From positions 186,001 to 250,000 of the forward strand of contig NZ_PTXL01000010.1 in the NCBI RefSeq assembly GCF_004343775.1: DNA of 64,000 nucleotides, read 5' to 3'. The notes beneath the pieces are model-generated. The model saw only the letters and a list, made by a program, of their open reading frames with translations, made no database searches and had not been told where the DNA came from. Below, one piece after another: positions 43,756 to 52,908 of this stretch. Position 1 is the first letter of the stretch. Each line of letters starts with the position of its first letter. Origin of the DNA: Burkholderia sp. SRS-46 (GTDB taxonomy: Bacteria; Pseudomonadota; Gammaproteobacteria; Burkholderiales; Burkholderiaceae). Position numbers and translations under genes: made by a program.

Positions 43756-45293
43756 CAACGAGTCGCATGCGGTCTCACGCTACCCAACAGAACGAAAACC
43801 AGAATCGCCGTCGCTGCCGCAGCGGCGGCCAACACAAAAAGCTGAAACCGGAACGCAGTCTCGTATGCGTGCAACAGCAAGGGGCGGCCCATCATCGGCA
43901 AATGCGTCAGCGCATTTTTCAGATCACTCATGGCAAGCCGGTTCGATGCCGCCATCAAATCACCGGCAGGCACCCGACCGAACGCGCCACTACCCGATGA
44001 AGCCGTCAGCCTCGAGCAAATACGGGCGGACAAAATGGCACCCACTGCCGCGATGGCCATTCCATCACCGGCCAGGCGAACCGCATTGAAGATGCCCGCT
44101 GCCATGCCGGCCCGTTCTTTGGGCACTACGCTCACCGCAAGGCCATCCATCACCCCCCAGGGCAAGCCGATACCTGTGCCGATCACCACCATCGCCAGCA
44201 AGCGGCCGCTCCGGATATCACCGGAAATGCTGTAGCCCAGCAAGGCCAAGCCAGCCGCTGCGATGACGAGTCCAATTCCTGACAGCAAACCTACGCTGAT
44301 CCAGCGCGCCAGGTTGCCTGCAATGAAGGGCACCAGCAGCAGCGGCGCAGACAGGGCAATCATCATCTGGCCCGCTTCCAGTGCACTGTAACCTTCCACG
44401 CCGATGAATCTCGCAGGCAACAAGACAAGCAGTACGATGTACGCATAAGCTGGCGCAATCGCCAACACCTGTACGCCGACAAATCGTGCGTTGGCAAACA
44501 GGGATAGGTCGAGCATGGGCTTGGCCTGCCGCAGTTCGATGATGACGAAGGCGATCAGCAACGCGGCGGCGCTTGCCAGGGAAATCAGTACCGAGGCATG
44601 GCCCCAACCTTTCTCGGGAGCGAGGATGACGCCGTAGGTGAGCACCGCCAGCCCCGCGGTAAAGCTCACGGCGCCGGGCCAATCAAGCCCTGTGGCTTCG
44701 GGGTCGCGCGTCTCGCGAGCGAACGGTGCGATGAGCGCAGACGCCAGCACGCCGACCAGCGCCGGCAGCAGGAATACCCATTGCCAACCGAAGGTGTCGA
44801 TCATCAGCCCGGCCAGGAACGGGCCGAAGGCCGCTCCCGCGCCGAAGGTCGTCCCGATCAAACTGAATACGCGCGTGCGGGCGTGGCCGTCGAACTCCTG
44901 CGTCAACGCAGCCATTGCGCCTGCGAACGCCGCCGCCGCTCCCAGACCCTGGATCAATCGCAAGATGTCGATCCAAAGCACCGAAGGCATGAAAGGAATG
45001 GCCGCCGTGACCAAGGCGAACGAGAGCATGCCCGTCAACCAGATTCGCTTGCGTCCATAGGTGTCCGCCAGGCTTCCCGCTGCCAGGGTCGCGCTGCCGT
45101 AGGTGAGGATGTAGGCGTTGATGATCCAGGCAAGTTCACTCGCACTGCCACCGAGCGCCTGATTGATCGAGGGAACGACGACCGCCGGGCCGGCGATGCT
45201 CAATGGAATGACTGCTGCCGTCAGGCAGCCGGTCAGGATCAAGGGGGCGCTACGGACTATCGAGCCTGTCGTTGATACGGTGGTGATGGTCAT
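43755..45293 (-). CDS. DHA2-type (14-TM) MFS drug exporter
   Basis: A 512-residue transporter with about fourteen hydrophobic segments, the loop-2/3 motif GSLADTYGRKRIWL, and the TM5 antiporter-like segment GAGAAFGPFLAGLM. The family exports drugs, dyes or toxic aromatics. The chosen ATG at 45293 begins the hydrophobic core; frames upstream lack features. It is divergent from a LysR regulator, with 183 bases between, so the LysR probably controls it in response to a toxic compound. Confidence 0.88.
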   Translation of the reverse strand: MTITTVSTTGSIVRSAPLILTGCLTAAVIPLSIAGPAVVVPSINQALGGSASELAWIINAYILTYGSATLAAGSLADTYGRKRIWLTGMLSFALVTAAIPFMPSVLWIDILRLIQGLGAAAAFAGAMAALTQEFDGHARTRVFSLIGTTFGAGAAFGPFLAGLMIDTFGWQWVFLLPALVGVLASALIAPFARETRDPEATGLDWPGAVSFTAGLAVLTYGVILAPEKGWGHASVLISLASAAALLIAFVIIELRQAKPMLDLSLFANARFVGVQVLAIAPAYAYIVLLVLLPARFIGVEGYSALEAGQMMIALSAPLLLVPFIAGNLARWISVGLLSGIGLVIAAAGLALLGYSISGDIRSGRLLAMVVIGTGIGLPWGVMDGLAVSVVPKERAGMAAGIFNAVRLAGDGMAIAAVGAILSARICSRLTASSGSGAFGRVPAGDLMAASNRLAMSDLKNALTHLPMMGRPLLLHAYETAFRFQLFVLAAAAAATAILVFVLLGSVRPHATR

Positions 45294-45444
45294 CGGGTAT
45301 CTCTGCAAATGGCTAAGGCCGAGGACATGCGGAATTCCGTCACGCCAACGGATGGGACGGTGTGAGTGCAATAACGCGATGGCACGTTGAATTGATGATA
45401 AGAAAGATCCCATTCCAGAAAAATATGCATAAAATCATCACCAA

Positions 45445-45462
45445 CATGACAATTCAGTCATG
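45445..45462. promoter_or_regulatory. inverted repeat before the LysR gene
   Basis: CATGAC-AATTCA-GTCATG, 14 bases before the LysR start and in the divergent promoter with the DHA2 exporter. Size and place suit an autoregulatory LysR site, though the T-N11-A form is not exact. Confidence 0.45.
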
Positions 45463-45476
45463 AATCGGAGTTCGAG

Positions 45477-46373
45477 ATGGACAGCCTGAGCGGTATGACG
45501 ATCTTTGTTCAGGTGGCCGAGATGCGCAGCTTCGCAACAGCGGGGCGCCAATTGGGTATCTCCGCGTCGGCCGTCAGCAAGGGAGTGGCCCGGCTGGAGC
45601 AAAAACTTGGCGTGCGCTTGTTTCAGCGCAGCACCCGCAGCGTGAGCCTTACGGCGGAAGGCATGCTGTTCCTCGACCGTTGCCGGCGCATCCTCACCGA
45701 AGTCGCGGCGGCGGAGAACGAGTTGGCCAGTACCAAAACCAGCCCGCAAGGCCGCCTGCGGGTGAGCTTGCCACTGGTCAGCGGACTGATGCTGCCGGTG
45801 CTGTCAGCCTTCGCCAATCGCTATCCGCAGATCGAACTCGATCTGGACTTCAGCGACCGTCTGGTGGATGTCGTAGATGAAGGCTTCGATGCGGTCGTGC
45901 GCACCGGCGAGTTGAGCGATTCCCGCTTGATGAGCAAACGCCTGGGCACCAGCCGCTTCGTCTACGTCGGCGCGCCCCGCTACTTCGAGAGGCGAGGAAC
46001 ACCCGCGCGACCAGAAGACCTTGCGCAGCACGCGTGTCTGCTCCATCGTTTCCCAACCACTGGCCTGCTCGAAAAATGGCGCTCGCGCGTTGGGGACAGG
46101 GACGCCGATTTCCGTCCTGCCGCAAGCATGACAAGCAACCATGTCGAAACCCTGCTGCATATGGCTATACAAGGTCATGGCGTTGCCTACCTGCCGGATT
46201 TCGCGGTCAAGCCAGCCCTCGATAGCGGCGCGCTCGTGACAGCCCTGGACGAATGGGCGGGCGCGGTCAGCACGTTCTGGGTTTTGTGGCCGTCCAATCG
46301 ACAGTTGCTGCCCAGGGTACGGGCTTTCGTCGATTTCATGTCGGAAAATCTGCTCCCGGTGGCATCGCCATAA
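45477..46373 (+). CDS. LysR family transcriptional regulator
   Basis: A 298-residue LysR regulator of the CrgA/AaeR-like branch: DNA-binding helix MRSFATAGRQLGISASAVSKGVARLE near residues 16-41 and an effector domain with FDAVVRTGEL. The branch commonly controls divergent exporters of aromatic or toxic compounds, and here an MFS exporter is divergent. GTTCGAG precedes the start. Confidence 0.9.
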   Translation: MDSLSGMTIFVQVAEMRSFATAGRQLGISASAVSKGVARLEQKLGVRLFQRSTRSVSLTAEGMLFLDRCRRILTEVAAAENELASTKTSPQGRLRVSLPLVSGLMLPVLSAFANRYPQIELDLDFSDRLVDVVDEGFDAVVRTGELSDSRLMSKRLGTSRFVYVGAPRYFERRGTPARPEDLAQHACLLHRFPTTGLLEKWRSRVGDRDADFRPAASMTSNHVETLLHMAIQGHGVAYLPDFAVKPALDSGALVTALDEWAGAVSTFWVLWPSNRQLLPRVRAFVDFMSENLLPVASP

Positions 46374-46601
46374 CGGCAGCCACACTTCGGATCGCCAGGA
46401 TTGACGCACTTCGCTTCGAACCACTGTCCGACTGTCCATCGGATAGAGAAATCAGGTGGCGGCACATCCTGCACATCTCATAATCGGGCGACCTGACGCT
46501 GCTGGGCAGCGAGACGGCGCGCGACATCGTCGCGTCCGACACGCAGCGATACACATCGATCAGCGCGCCGGTACCGACCGCGGATCACCCGCACATCTTC
46601 G

Positions 46602-47168
46602 CTAATTCGCTAGATCACAATGAATCTGTAGACTTTCCGTAGCGTTGTGGTGTATCCGAAATCCTTGGCCTATCAGCGCGGAATTGATCTGCGTCAGAGC
46701 CGAAGCGTATCGCTGCATGCGACGCCTCTGCCAGAAAGGAGGGGTAAATACGCCCAGCGGTAACATCCGTACGCGACGACCGTTCAAGCTAAATGAAACG
46801 TCGATATGCGTGCCATCAATATCATGGCCATTGGCTCCGAAAATATCGGCTAGCTCATCGTGTCGGGTCGGATAGAGCAAGCGGAACATACCGACTCCCA
46901 ATGCACGAAACCGACGACGGGCAAAACCAAGACCGGTCGCTTCGGGCTCGTAGCCTCGAGTCAAGATTAGCCCAACCTCTGCGGGCAACTCGGCTTGGAT
47001 AGTCTGCAGTAGGCCTAGGACTTGCTCATCGACGTGGACGTGCCGCGCAGGCCAACGTGGCCGGATCTGTAAGCCCGCTTGAACACCCGGAGTCAGCGTA
47101 AGTAAATTCAAGCGCCACCTGTGGATCGACGATCTCAATGGGCGGTACGCACGAGAAGTAAATTGCAA
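46602..47168 (-). CDS. hypothetical protein, distant M15-peptidase-like features
   Basis: A 188-residue protein not firmly assigned. The middle reads VGLILTRGYEP and later GHDIDGTHIDVSF and IHCDLAN, loosely recalling the His/Asp/His zinc pattern of D-Ala-D-Ala carboxypeptidases and VanX-like dipeptidases, but the His-to-Asp spacing is off by one and no E-x-x-H is clean. The start is TTG; no ATG is near the 5' end, so it may be truncated by the rearranged DNA at 47169-48102. No signal peptide is visible. Base composition is lower in G/C than nearby genes. Confidence 0.5.
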   Translation of the reverse strand: MQFTSRAYRPLRSSIHRWRLNLLTLTPGVQAGLQIRPRWPARHVHVDEQVLGLLQTIQAELPAEVGLILTRGYEPEATGLGFARRRFRALGVGMFRLLYPTRHDELADIFGANGHDIDGTHIDVSFSLNGRRVRMLPLGVFTPPFWQRRRMQRYASALTQINSALIGQGFRIHHNATESLQIHCDLAN

Positions 47169-47288
47169 GGGTGACGTTCACTGCTCCCGGTATAGCCCCT
47201 GGCGCGCTGCACGTGCTCGTCCATCTCAGAAACCTCGCCTTTCAATTTTTCCATCTGACGCCCCACGATTGCATTACGGTTGAGTCGT

Positions 47289-47360
47289 TCATTGAGTCGA
47301 CTCCGGCGGATTGAAAACAACGACGATCCGTCGCTCCTGAATTCGCCATCCAGCGGCCGT
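47289..47360 (-). pseudogene. SnoaL-like C-terminal fragment
   Basis: The frame encodes AGWRIQERRIVVVFNPP then stops, almost identical to the end of the SnoaL-like protein at 51494-51955, which has AGWRIQERRIVVVFNPPDTIQ. Only the last exon-sized piece is present; upstream sequence is unrelated. Confidence 0.7.
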
Positions 47361-47367
47361 ATATCGC

Positions 47368-47463
47368 GGGCCTGCCCTGCAACGAGCAACTTCAGCCGAT
47401 TGTTCTCGTCTTCCCGTTGCTTGACGAGTCTGGCTTCAATGGCATCCATGTTGCCGAACATGG
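47368..47463 (-). pseudogene. probable IS3 OrfA fragment
   Basis: The frame reads FGNMDAIEARLVKQREDENNRLKLLVA, which matches the coiled-coil end of IS3 OrfA proteins (YGGM-x-x-x-E-x-x-L-L-EDEN-LKKL). It abuts the SnoaL-like fragment, so insertion and deletion may have removed the rest. Confidence 0.45.
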
Positions 47464-47489
47464 CACTCTACGTGTCAAGGCCATCATCG

Positions 47490-47681
47490 GAGAATGTCGA
47501 CGATCAGCGTTCCTGTCTTCGATGCCAGGATAGCCCATCGTAACCGTGATAGGTGCGACGGCAACCAGTCGGCTGAGCGTCTCTCAGTGGCAAGACATTC
47601 CGCGAGCATGCCGCATGCTTGCAGAAAGTGATACGAAATCACCGCATGGTCGCGCATGATCCGTTGAGTCACTGACGAGGT
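47490..47681 (+). pseudogene. IclR C-terminal remnant, frameshifted
   Basis: About 190 bases match the end of the IclR gene at 52087-52908 by nucleotide comparison, from the VPVFDA region through to the final stop, but with insertions, deletions and in-frame stops. It lies on the plus strand, while the intact gene is on the minus strand. Confidence 0.65.
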
Positions 47682-47803
47682 GGCGCGACTGGATTTTTTT
47701 GATGACAGTCCCTCGATGTGGACTCTGAAGGTCCTTTACGTACCGGGCTACGCTGAAAATTGACGGTTCCAATACCAACAGTCTTCGTGACAAAGGAATC
47801 CAG

Positions 47804-48003
47804 ACGAGCCACGCGATCGGATCCCCTGAGCCATTGCGCGAAACCTCCGACACGGAGCGCGCATGCATGCTGCTTTGCACTTGTTTCGAAAATGAGCCGG
47901 ATGCACAGGCGTATTCGAGCGTGCTCTAGCTGGATGCGGATATCGTATGCGACGGAGGCGTCGTGAGTGGACATGCTGCGATCCGGGCGTCGCTCAGCGC
48001 ACG
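47804..48003 (+). pseudogene. SnoaL-like N-terminal remnant
   Basis: The frame encodes SHAIGSPEPLRETSDTERAC, DAQAYSSVL and SGHAAIRASLSAR, matching the start of 51494-51955 residue by residue. The start codon has become ACG and a TAG interrupts it. The 120 bases before it match the IclR-SnoaL intergenic region, so IclR and SnoaL pieces keep their original order in an inverted copy. Confidence 0.75.
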
Positions 48004-48102
48004 GTTGCTCTGGGAGGTCGTCCGCGGGAAGAGCATGAAATCTGTTGCAGACTGAAGGAAGTCCTGCTCGCTGGTTGGAACTTCATTTGACGGAGCCGTA
48101 AA

Positions 48103-49113
48103 TTATTCAGAGGAAAATTTTGGTGAGAGCGGTTGCTTCTTGAACAACTTTCGGCTCGGGTAGTCGACCACGTACAACGCTGCAAGTGACACGGCAAAGG
48201 CCATGCCCAGTTGCAATGCCGAGCGATTAACCCCTAGCGAGAGTGCGACGATGAGCGCGGGGATATGGAAAAGGTACAAGGGATACGACCAATCGCCGAG
48301 GAAGTTGAGCGCTGCGATGACCCTCTCGGAGAACTGCTTCCCTTCGCTCAAGACGAGCACAAAAGCCGTAATGAACATGGGGACGCCTGTGGAGTGCTGG
48401 ATGGTGAGAGCGAATAGCGACGGCGCGACAAGGATCACGAACCCGAAGGGCGTGCCGCGAAGGCGATAATACAGAAAGCCGGTCACCCAGACCCACGACA
48501 GGCCGACGATGGCCTTCCCGGCGAGGAACTGGTCCATGCCCGCGACGCCCGGTTGCGGGCCGTTGAGATTCAGGAAGTATATGAACGAAGCCAGCATCCA
48601 TACGAGCAGCATCGTGTTCGTTGCTCGCTTAAGGATCGGGGAGATCATATAGTGCCACCATTCGCCGGCAAGGGACCAGATAGGACCAAGTGTCGGGATG
48701 GGGCCGGTGATGATGGTTTGGAGCATTAGCAGAGATGCAATGACCGTCAGTCCGCTCGGGACTGGCATTCGCTGTCCGTCGATCGGCCATGTGAATCCGT
48801 TCGGTGCCAAGAAATACATGGACATGCCGAATGTGATGGCGGCAAGGTAAAGCGGCCAGATGCGGAGGAACCGGCGCCGATAGAATCCGAAGTTTTCGCG
48901 CTCGAGGCTTGCGGCAATGCTATACCCGGAAAGGATGAAGAACCCGTAGACGGCACTGAGAGGATTCAGGTAGCCGCCACCGAACATTTGATAGGGATCC
49001 GGGCGCACCAACAGAACGAAGTGGCCGGCAACGACAACGACGGAGAGAAAGAAGCGCAATCCGGCCAAAATGGCCCAATGGCTATAAGCTGTGGCGTTAT
49101 TCGCGTGGTTCAT
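48103..49113 (-). CDS. acyltransferase 3 family membrane protein
   Basis: A 336-residue multi-spanning membrane acyltransferase (OafA/NodX type). The first TM segment is followed by AGHFVLL, with the catalytic His and Arg region typical of the family (RFFLSVVVVAGH...RRRFLRIWPLYL), and about ten TM segments follow. Members transfer acetyl groups to surface polysaccharides or lipids. ATG 49113 begins the hydrophobic core. A secreted SGNH lipoprotein gene lies upstream in the same direction; acyl transfer and acyl removal may be paired. Confidence 0.88.
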   Translation of the reverse strand: MNHANNATAYSHWAILAGLRFFLSVVVVAGHFVLLVRPDPYQMFGGGYLNPLSAVYGFFILSGYSIAASLERENFGFYRRRFLRIWPLYLAAITFGMSMYFLAPNGFTWPIDGQRMPVPSGLTVIASLLMLQTIITGPIPTLGPIWSLAGEWWHYMISPILKRATNTMLLVWMLASFIYFLNLNGPQPGVAGMDQFLAGKAIVGLSWVWVTGFLYYRLRGTPFGFVILVAPSLFALTIQHSTGVPMFITAFVLVLSEGKQFSERVIAALNFLGDWSYPLYLFHIPALIVALSLGVNRSALQLGMAFAVSLAALYVVDYPSRKLFKKQPLSPKFSSE

Positions 49114-49394
49114 CTCGCAGTTATCGGATCGGTTCACCAGTAAGTCATCGCGTCGCGCTGCTGCCTCATGTGGCCTGCAGCCCAATGTCGATGAGATTTC
49201 GTTCCTGGTGTGTAGGGGTTCAAATCATCGAGCCGTTCCGCAGCGCAGTAGCCGGCTTGGTAGGCATATGTAGATTCAATATCCTTCTCTGCTTCGCGTT
49301 GCTGAAGCGAGCGCAATATACTTCCGAGAAATCCTCTCATTACTATGTTATCCGAAAATATTTTTAAGTCATGGTTGTGGATTGGCTTATATGG

Positions 49395-50216
49395 TCAGGG
49401 GTGCAACATCCCCTGAACGACGCGCAAGAGCGCCGGAAAGTAGTTTGCTTCCTTGAAGGCATGGCCGGCGTCGTTCGGGTGTACGCAATCCGATGAGATC
49501 AGCTTTAGATTCCACACCGGATAGAGCTTGAACGCGTCGTAGATCGGCAGCACTGTGATTCCCTGCGTCGACGCGAACAGGCGCATCGTCGCGACAAATG
49601 CATCGGTCATGGGAATGTCGAATCCCGGTTGGCAGATCGGGTTCGGTTCCTCGAAGATCGGCACGGCGCCGGCTGCCCTCACCGCCTGCACCCATTGCTG
49701 CAGCCACGAGCGGTATTGGTCGGGCGTCTGGCGGAGCACGTACTGATCGTTGATCTGGCTGTTGGTGATCACGATGTCGGCCGGCGTTGACAACTGCGCC
49801 AAGCGGGTCGCAAGCGGCGTCGGTACGGGACCGGTGCCCTGCAGATCTGCCGGCAGTGTGCTGGCGGGAATGGAGCCGTCGATGACTGTAACGACGCCGG
49901 CGCCCAGCACCTTGTCGAAATCCGCCTGCAGAAGTTGCGAAGGTGTCGGATTGGATCGTCCGACAATCTGATGGTCGGTATTCGGGGATTGCTCCTTCGT
50001 CGGCGCATCAGGATTTTGGCCCCAGTTGGTCGAGTCGCCGCCGTTGTAGATGACGATGTGTGTCTTCGGCTTGACGACAGGCGTCGGCGCTGGCGTGCTT
50101 CCTGCATTCTCCGACGTCTGGGATGTGTTGCCGCCGCCGTCGCTTCCGCCACCACACGCACAAAGAGAAATAACGAGCATGGCTCCTGCAGCAAGTGCAG
50201 TAATACGATTTTTCAT
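49395..50216 (-). CDS. SGNH-hydrolase-like lipoprotein
   Basis: A 273-residue exported lipoprotein. The N terminus is a lipoprotein signal with the lipobox LCAC (cleavage before Cys20) and then a Gly/Ser/Thr/Pro-rich linker. The catalytic domain shows GDS (NGGDSTNWG, block I), an Asn block (NSQINDQY) and a late DCVHPND, with the Asp and His of block V. SGNH enzymes deacylate sugars or lipids. It sits between the acyltransferase and the alpha/beta hydrolase, suggesting control of surface O-acylation. Confidence 0.83.
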   Translation of the reverse strand: MKNRITALAAGAMLVISLCACGGGSDGGGNTSQTSENAGSTPAPTPVVKPKTHIVIYNGGDSTNWGQNPDAPTKEQSPNTDHQIVGRSNPTPSQLLQADFDKVLGAGVVTVIDGSIPASTLPADLQGTGPVPTPLATRLAQLSTPADIVITNSQINDQYVLRQTPDQYRSWLQQWVQAVRAAGAVPIFEEPNPICQPGFDIPMTDAFVATMRLFASTQGITVLPIYDAFKLYPVWNLKLISSDCVHPNDAGHAFKEANYFPALLRVVQGMLHP

Positions 50217-50456
50217 AGATTTACTTCAGATATAAGCCGGATTAAATAGATGGCTTATGTGAATTTCTTTAACTGAATCGCGATGGATAAGCGTGATATC
50301 GCAGCAGGTGCGGCGAGGGCGCATCGACGATGAGTAGCAATTTCTGGCTGCGACTGACCAACCGCGCATCAACTGGTAAGTCGCCCTGGCGTAGCTCGGG
50401 TCCACGGAAAAGCGGGGGCACGCCGATGCATCGATTCGTCCGCTCGCACTACCGCA

Positions 50457-51314
50457 CTACTTCTCGCCAGTGCTCAACCAATCGATCACCTCCGACCAGT
50501 ATTTTTCGCCGCTCGCCTGCCTGAAGAAACCAAAATGGCCGACACGCGAATTTCCGCTGATTTTGCGGCGAACCTCGAATTTCACCGATGGATAGCCGTC
50601 ATATAACGCCTTGGCCGCGGCGAGAGGCACCAGATTGTCGTCATCAAATTCCAGTGCGAGAACGGACAGTGCAAGCCCGTCGTAACGCTCCGCATTCCTG
50701 ATGCCGTGTTCCGGCGCGCGCAGGTACGCGTCGCTTCTCGTCCAGGATGCCCACTGGCGCAGCACGCCACTGGGAAGTTCTCCCGAACCCAAGCCGATGA
50801 CCTTCGCCGGAACGCGGCGCATGAGTCGCCCAATGACCGGGATCAGCACATTGAATAATACGAATGGCCGAGCCCGCTGACGGAGCGGCCATCGCCGCCA
50901 GTGCGGAAAAGATGCGCCAACGAATACGGCCCCCGCCAGTTGACGGGCGTGCTCGGCAAGGCCAAGCAACTGCGCGCCAATGCTGTGGCCGATGAGATGA
51001 ACGGGGTTCCCTGACGCAATACTGATAGACATCCGAATCATTGAGTCGATATCCTGCGAACCCCAAGCATCGAGACTGATCTCGGATTCTTTCTCGCGAT
51101 CGTTCCCAGTGGTTCCTCGATATTCAAACGTTAGGACTTCGAATCCTTTTTCTGCAAGAAAATTCGCGAAACCGCTGTAGTAGCGCTCCGGGACACCCAA
51201 GGCACCGGCAATCAAAATCGCACCTATGGATTCATGTTCTGGTTCAGGCGAATAGCGTGTCGCTTTCAACGTCGTGCCGTCTGCACATAGCACCGGCTGC
51301 TCCGATTTGACCAT
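50457..51314 (-). CDS. alpha/beta hydrolase
   Basis: A 285-residue alpha/beta hydrolase (YheT/BAAT-like). It has the nucleophile motif GHSIGAQ, an N-terminal strand LIAGALGVPERYY, a D-N-L-V acid region near residue 230, and a terminal His in GHFGFFR. Specific substrate unknown. No signal peptide is seen, so it is cytoplasmic. It is about 180 bases upstream of the SnoaL-like gene's end and may be a separate transcript. Confidence 0.85.
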   Translation of the reverse strand: MVKSEQPVLCADGTTLKATRYSPEPEHESIGAILIAGALGVPERYYSGFANFLAEKGFEVLTFEYRGTTGNDREKESEISLDAWGSQDIDSMIRMSISIASGNPVHLIGHSIGAQLLGLAEHARQLAGAVFVGASFPHWRRWPLRQRARPFVLFNVLIPVIGRLMRRVPAKVIGLGSGELPSGVLRQWASWTRSDAYLRAPEHGIRNAERYDGLALSVLALEFDDDNLVPLAAAKALYDGYPSVKFEVRRKISGNSRVGHFGFFRQASGEKYWSEVIDWLSTGEK

Positions 51315-51493
51315 CCTGACCGGCCTCCTTCAGCGTCTAGAGACGTCGAGCCATTTCAATGCATTGACGTGGATGCATATCGCCGGAATAACTCCACTGC
51401 GAGTTCGTTCGCCCTTTGCACCTTGATCCCGTGCGGCAACCTTGCAAGTCGTCGCGGCAGACACCCGCTACGATCGCGTAGTGGTCGCTATAC

Positions 51494-51955
51494 TTATTGA
51501 ATCGTATCCGGCGGGTTGAAGACGACGACGATTCGCCGCTCCTGAATTCGCCACCCGGCGACCGTGCGTACATACTTGTCGTGATATTCGCCAATGATCG
51601 GTGCCGGCGTGCCAATCGATTCACCTGCAATCGTCCCACCCCGGAATTTGTAGCAAGTGACGTAGCAAATCCCTGTCGCGGAGTCGGCCGTTCGCTGCTC
51701 GATGCGGATATTGCTGCAGATGTGCCGGGTAATCATCTCGGCCGGCCGTGCACTTAGCGATTCCTGAATCGCATCATGTCCGCGCACGGCACGCCCTTCC
51801 GACACGATTTCAGCATCGTCCGTAAACAACTGAAGTACGCTCGAATACGCTTGCGCATCCAGCGCGTTCGCGAAATCAGTACAAAGCAACGCGCATGCGC
51901 GTTCCGTATCGGACGTCTCGTGCAACGGCGCAGAGGATGCAATCGCCTGGCTCAT
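51494..51955 (-). CDS. SnoaL-like (NTF2 fold) protein
   Basis: A 153-residue small barrel protein similar to 38444-38893: shared landmarks are TDFANALDAQAYSSVLQLFTDDAE, RGHDAIQE, TRHICSN and the final strand WRIQERRIVVVFNP. AAGGAGCCC precedes the ATG. An inverted decayed copy lies at 47804-48003. The partner IclR regulator starts 130 bases upstream on the same strand. Function unknown; likely isomerase-like or an oxygenase accessory. Confidence 0.82.
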   Translation of the reverse strand: MSQAIASSAPLHETSDTERACALLCTDFANALDAQAYSSVLQLFTDDAEIVSEGRAVRGHDAIQESLSARPAEMITRHICSNIRIEQRTADSATGICYVTCYKFRGGTIAGESIGTPAPIIGEYHDKYVRTVAGWRIQERRIVVVFNPPDTIQ

Positions 51956-52086
51956 TTGGGCTCCTTTGTAACAAAAGACCGTCTGTGATGGAGCTGTGGA
52001 TTTTCAGTCCTGGCCGGCACAAAAAAAACCATCGAGGTCCGAATCGTGGGACTTTTTGCAGAAATACTCCGCTGCACGGCCTCCCG

Positions 52087-52908
52087 TCAGTGAGTCAGTG
52101 GGTCGTGTGCGGCCACGCGGTGACTCCGTATCAACTTCTGCATGCGCTCGGCATGCTCGCGCAAGACAGACAGCAGAGTCTGGCGACGCGCGGCAGTCAG
52201 GCGACTTGTCGACGTGGCGACGCTCAGGGCCAGAACGGGCCACCCCGTCGCGTCGAAGACCGGGACTCCGATCGCCGACATTCCCGGCACCACGTCGTCG
52301 GCATTCTCGGCGAAACCTGCGTCGCGCGTTCGCTCGATCCGCCCTGCCAGTACGTCCGAACCCATCACGCCACCACTTGCAGGTAACGCAACCCCCGCCC
52401 CTCCCAGCACGCTGTGACGCTCCGGTTCGGACATGAAGCTCAACAACGCAAGGCCGCCAGCGCCAACCCCCAATGAAACCCGTCCGCCCTTGCATGACGG
52501 AGCGATTTCGCGTTCCTTGTTCGCTGTCGCGATCTCGATACAGATTGCGTCCGTCCCGCTACGCATCTTCAGATACACCATGTCACCCGTGGCATCGGCC
52601 AGTTGAGTCGTGACTGGACGACACAGGTCAGGCAGCCTGAAGTGGGCTGCCGCGGCGATACCCAGTTCACGCGCAAATGGCCCGAGATGATATCGCCGCT
52701 CGGCGTCCCGCAGGACAAAGCCGACCGCCAGCAACTCCGCCACCAAACGAGCGACGGTGGCCTTCGGAAGGCCGCTGGCCTTCATGAGGTCGGTCAACGT
52801 CATTCCAGGCACGTTCGACCCCGCAATGAATCTCAACAGCCCAAACGCACGGTCCATGCTTTGAACTCTGTTGAGTCGGGGCATCAGCCCTTTCAAACTG
52901 TCCGTCAC
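52087..52908 (-). CDS. IclR family transcriptional regulator
   Basis: A 273-residue IclR regulator. Residues about 15-75 are the winged helix (QSMDRAFGLLRFI, then TDLMKASGLPKATVARLVAELLAVG), and the C-terminal GAF-like domain has the conserved GLALLSFM and final RLTAARRQTLL regions. These regulators commonly control aromatic catabolism genes. A frameshifted copy of its end lies at 47490-47681 in opposite orientation. Confidence 0.9.
   Translation of the reverse strand: MTDSLKGLMPRLNRVQSMDRAFGLLRFIAGSNVPGMTLTDLMKASGLPKATVARLVAELLAVGFVLRDAERRYHLGPFARELGIAAAAHFRLPDLCRPVTTQLADATGDMVYLKMRSGTDAICIEIATANKEREIAPSCKGGRVSLGVGAGGLALLSFMSEPERHSVLGGAGVALPASGGVMGSDVLAGRIERTRDAGFAENADDVVPGMSAIGVPVFDATGWPVLALSVATSTSRLTAARRQTLLSVLREHAERMQKLIRSHRVAAHDPLTH

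Larger units (their letters stand above)
47169..48102. other. rearranged region of gene fragments
   Basis: No intact gene. It holds pieces of a SnoaL-like gene on both strands, the end of an IclR gene, and a probable IS3 OrfA fragment, all listed separately. The remainder (about 47170-47285) is an open but unrecognised leftward frame. Confidence 0.6.

Noticed and set aside
46374..46601. Short rightward open stretch after the LysR gene (reads GDLTLLGSETARDIVAS)
   Set aside because: It has no start codon or domain and is too short to call; it could be a gene fragment, but no family is recognised.
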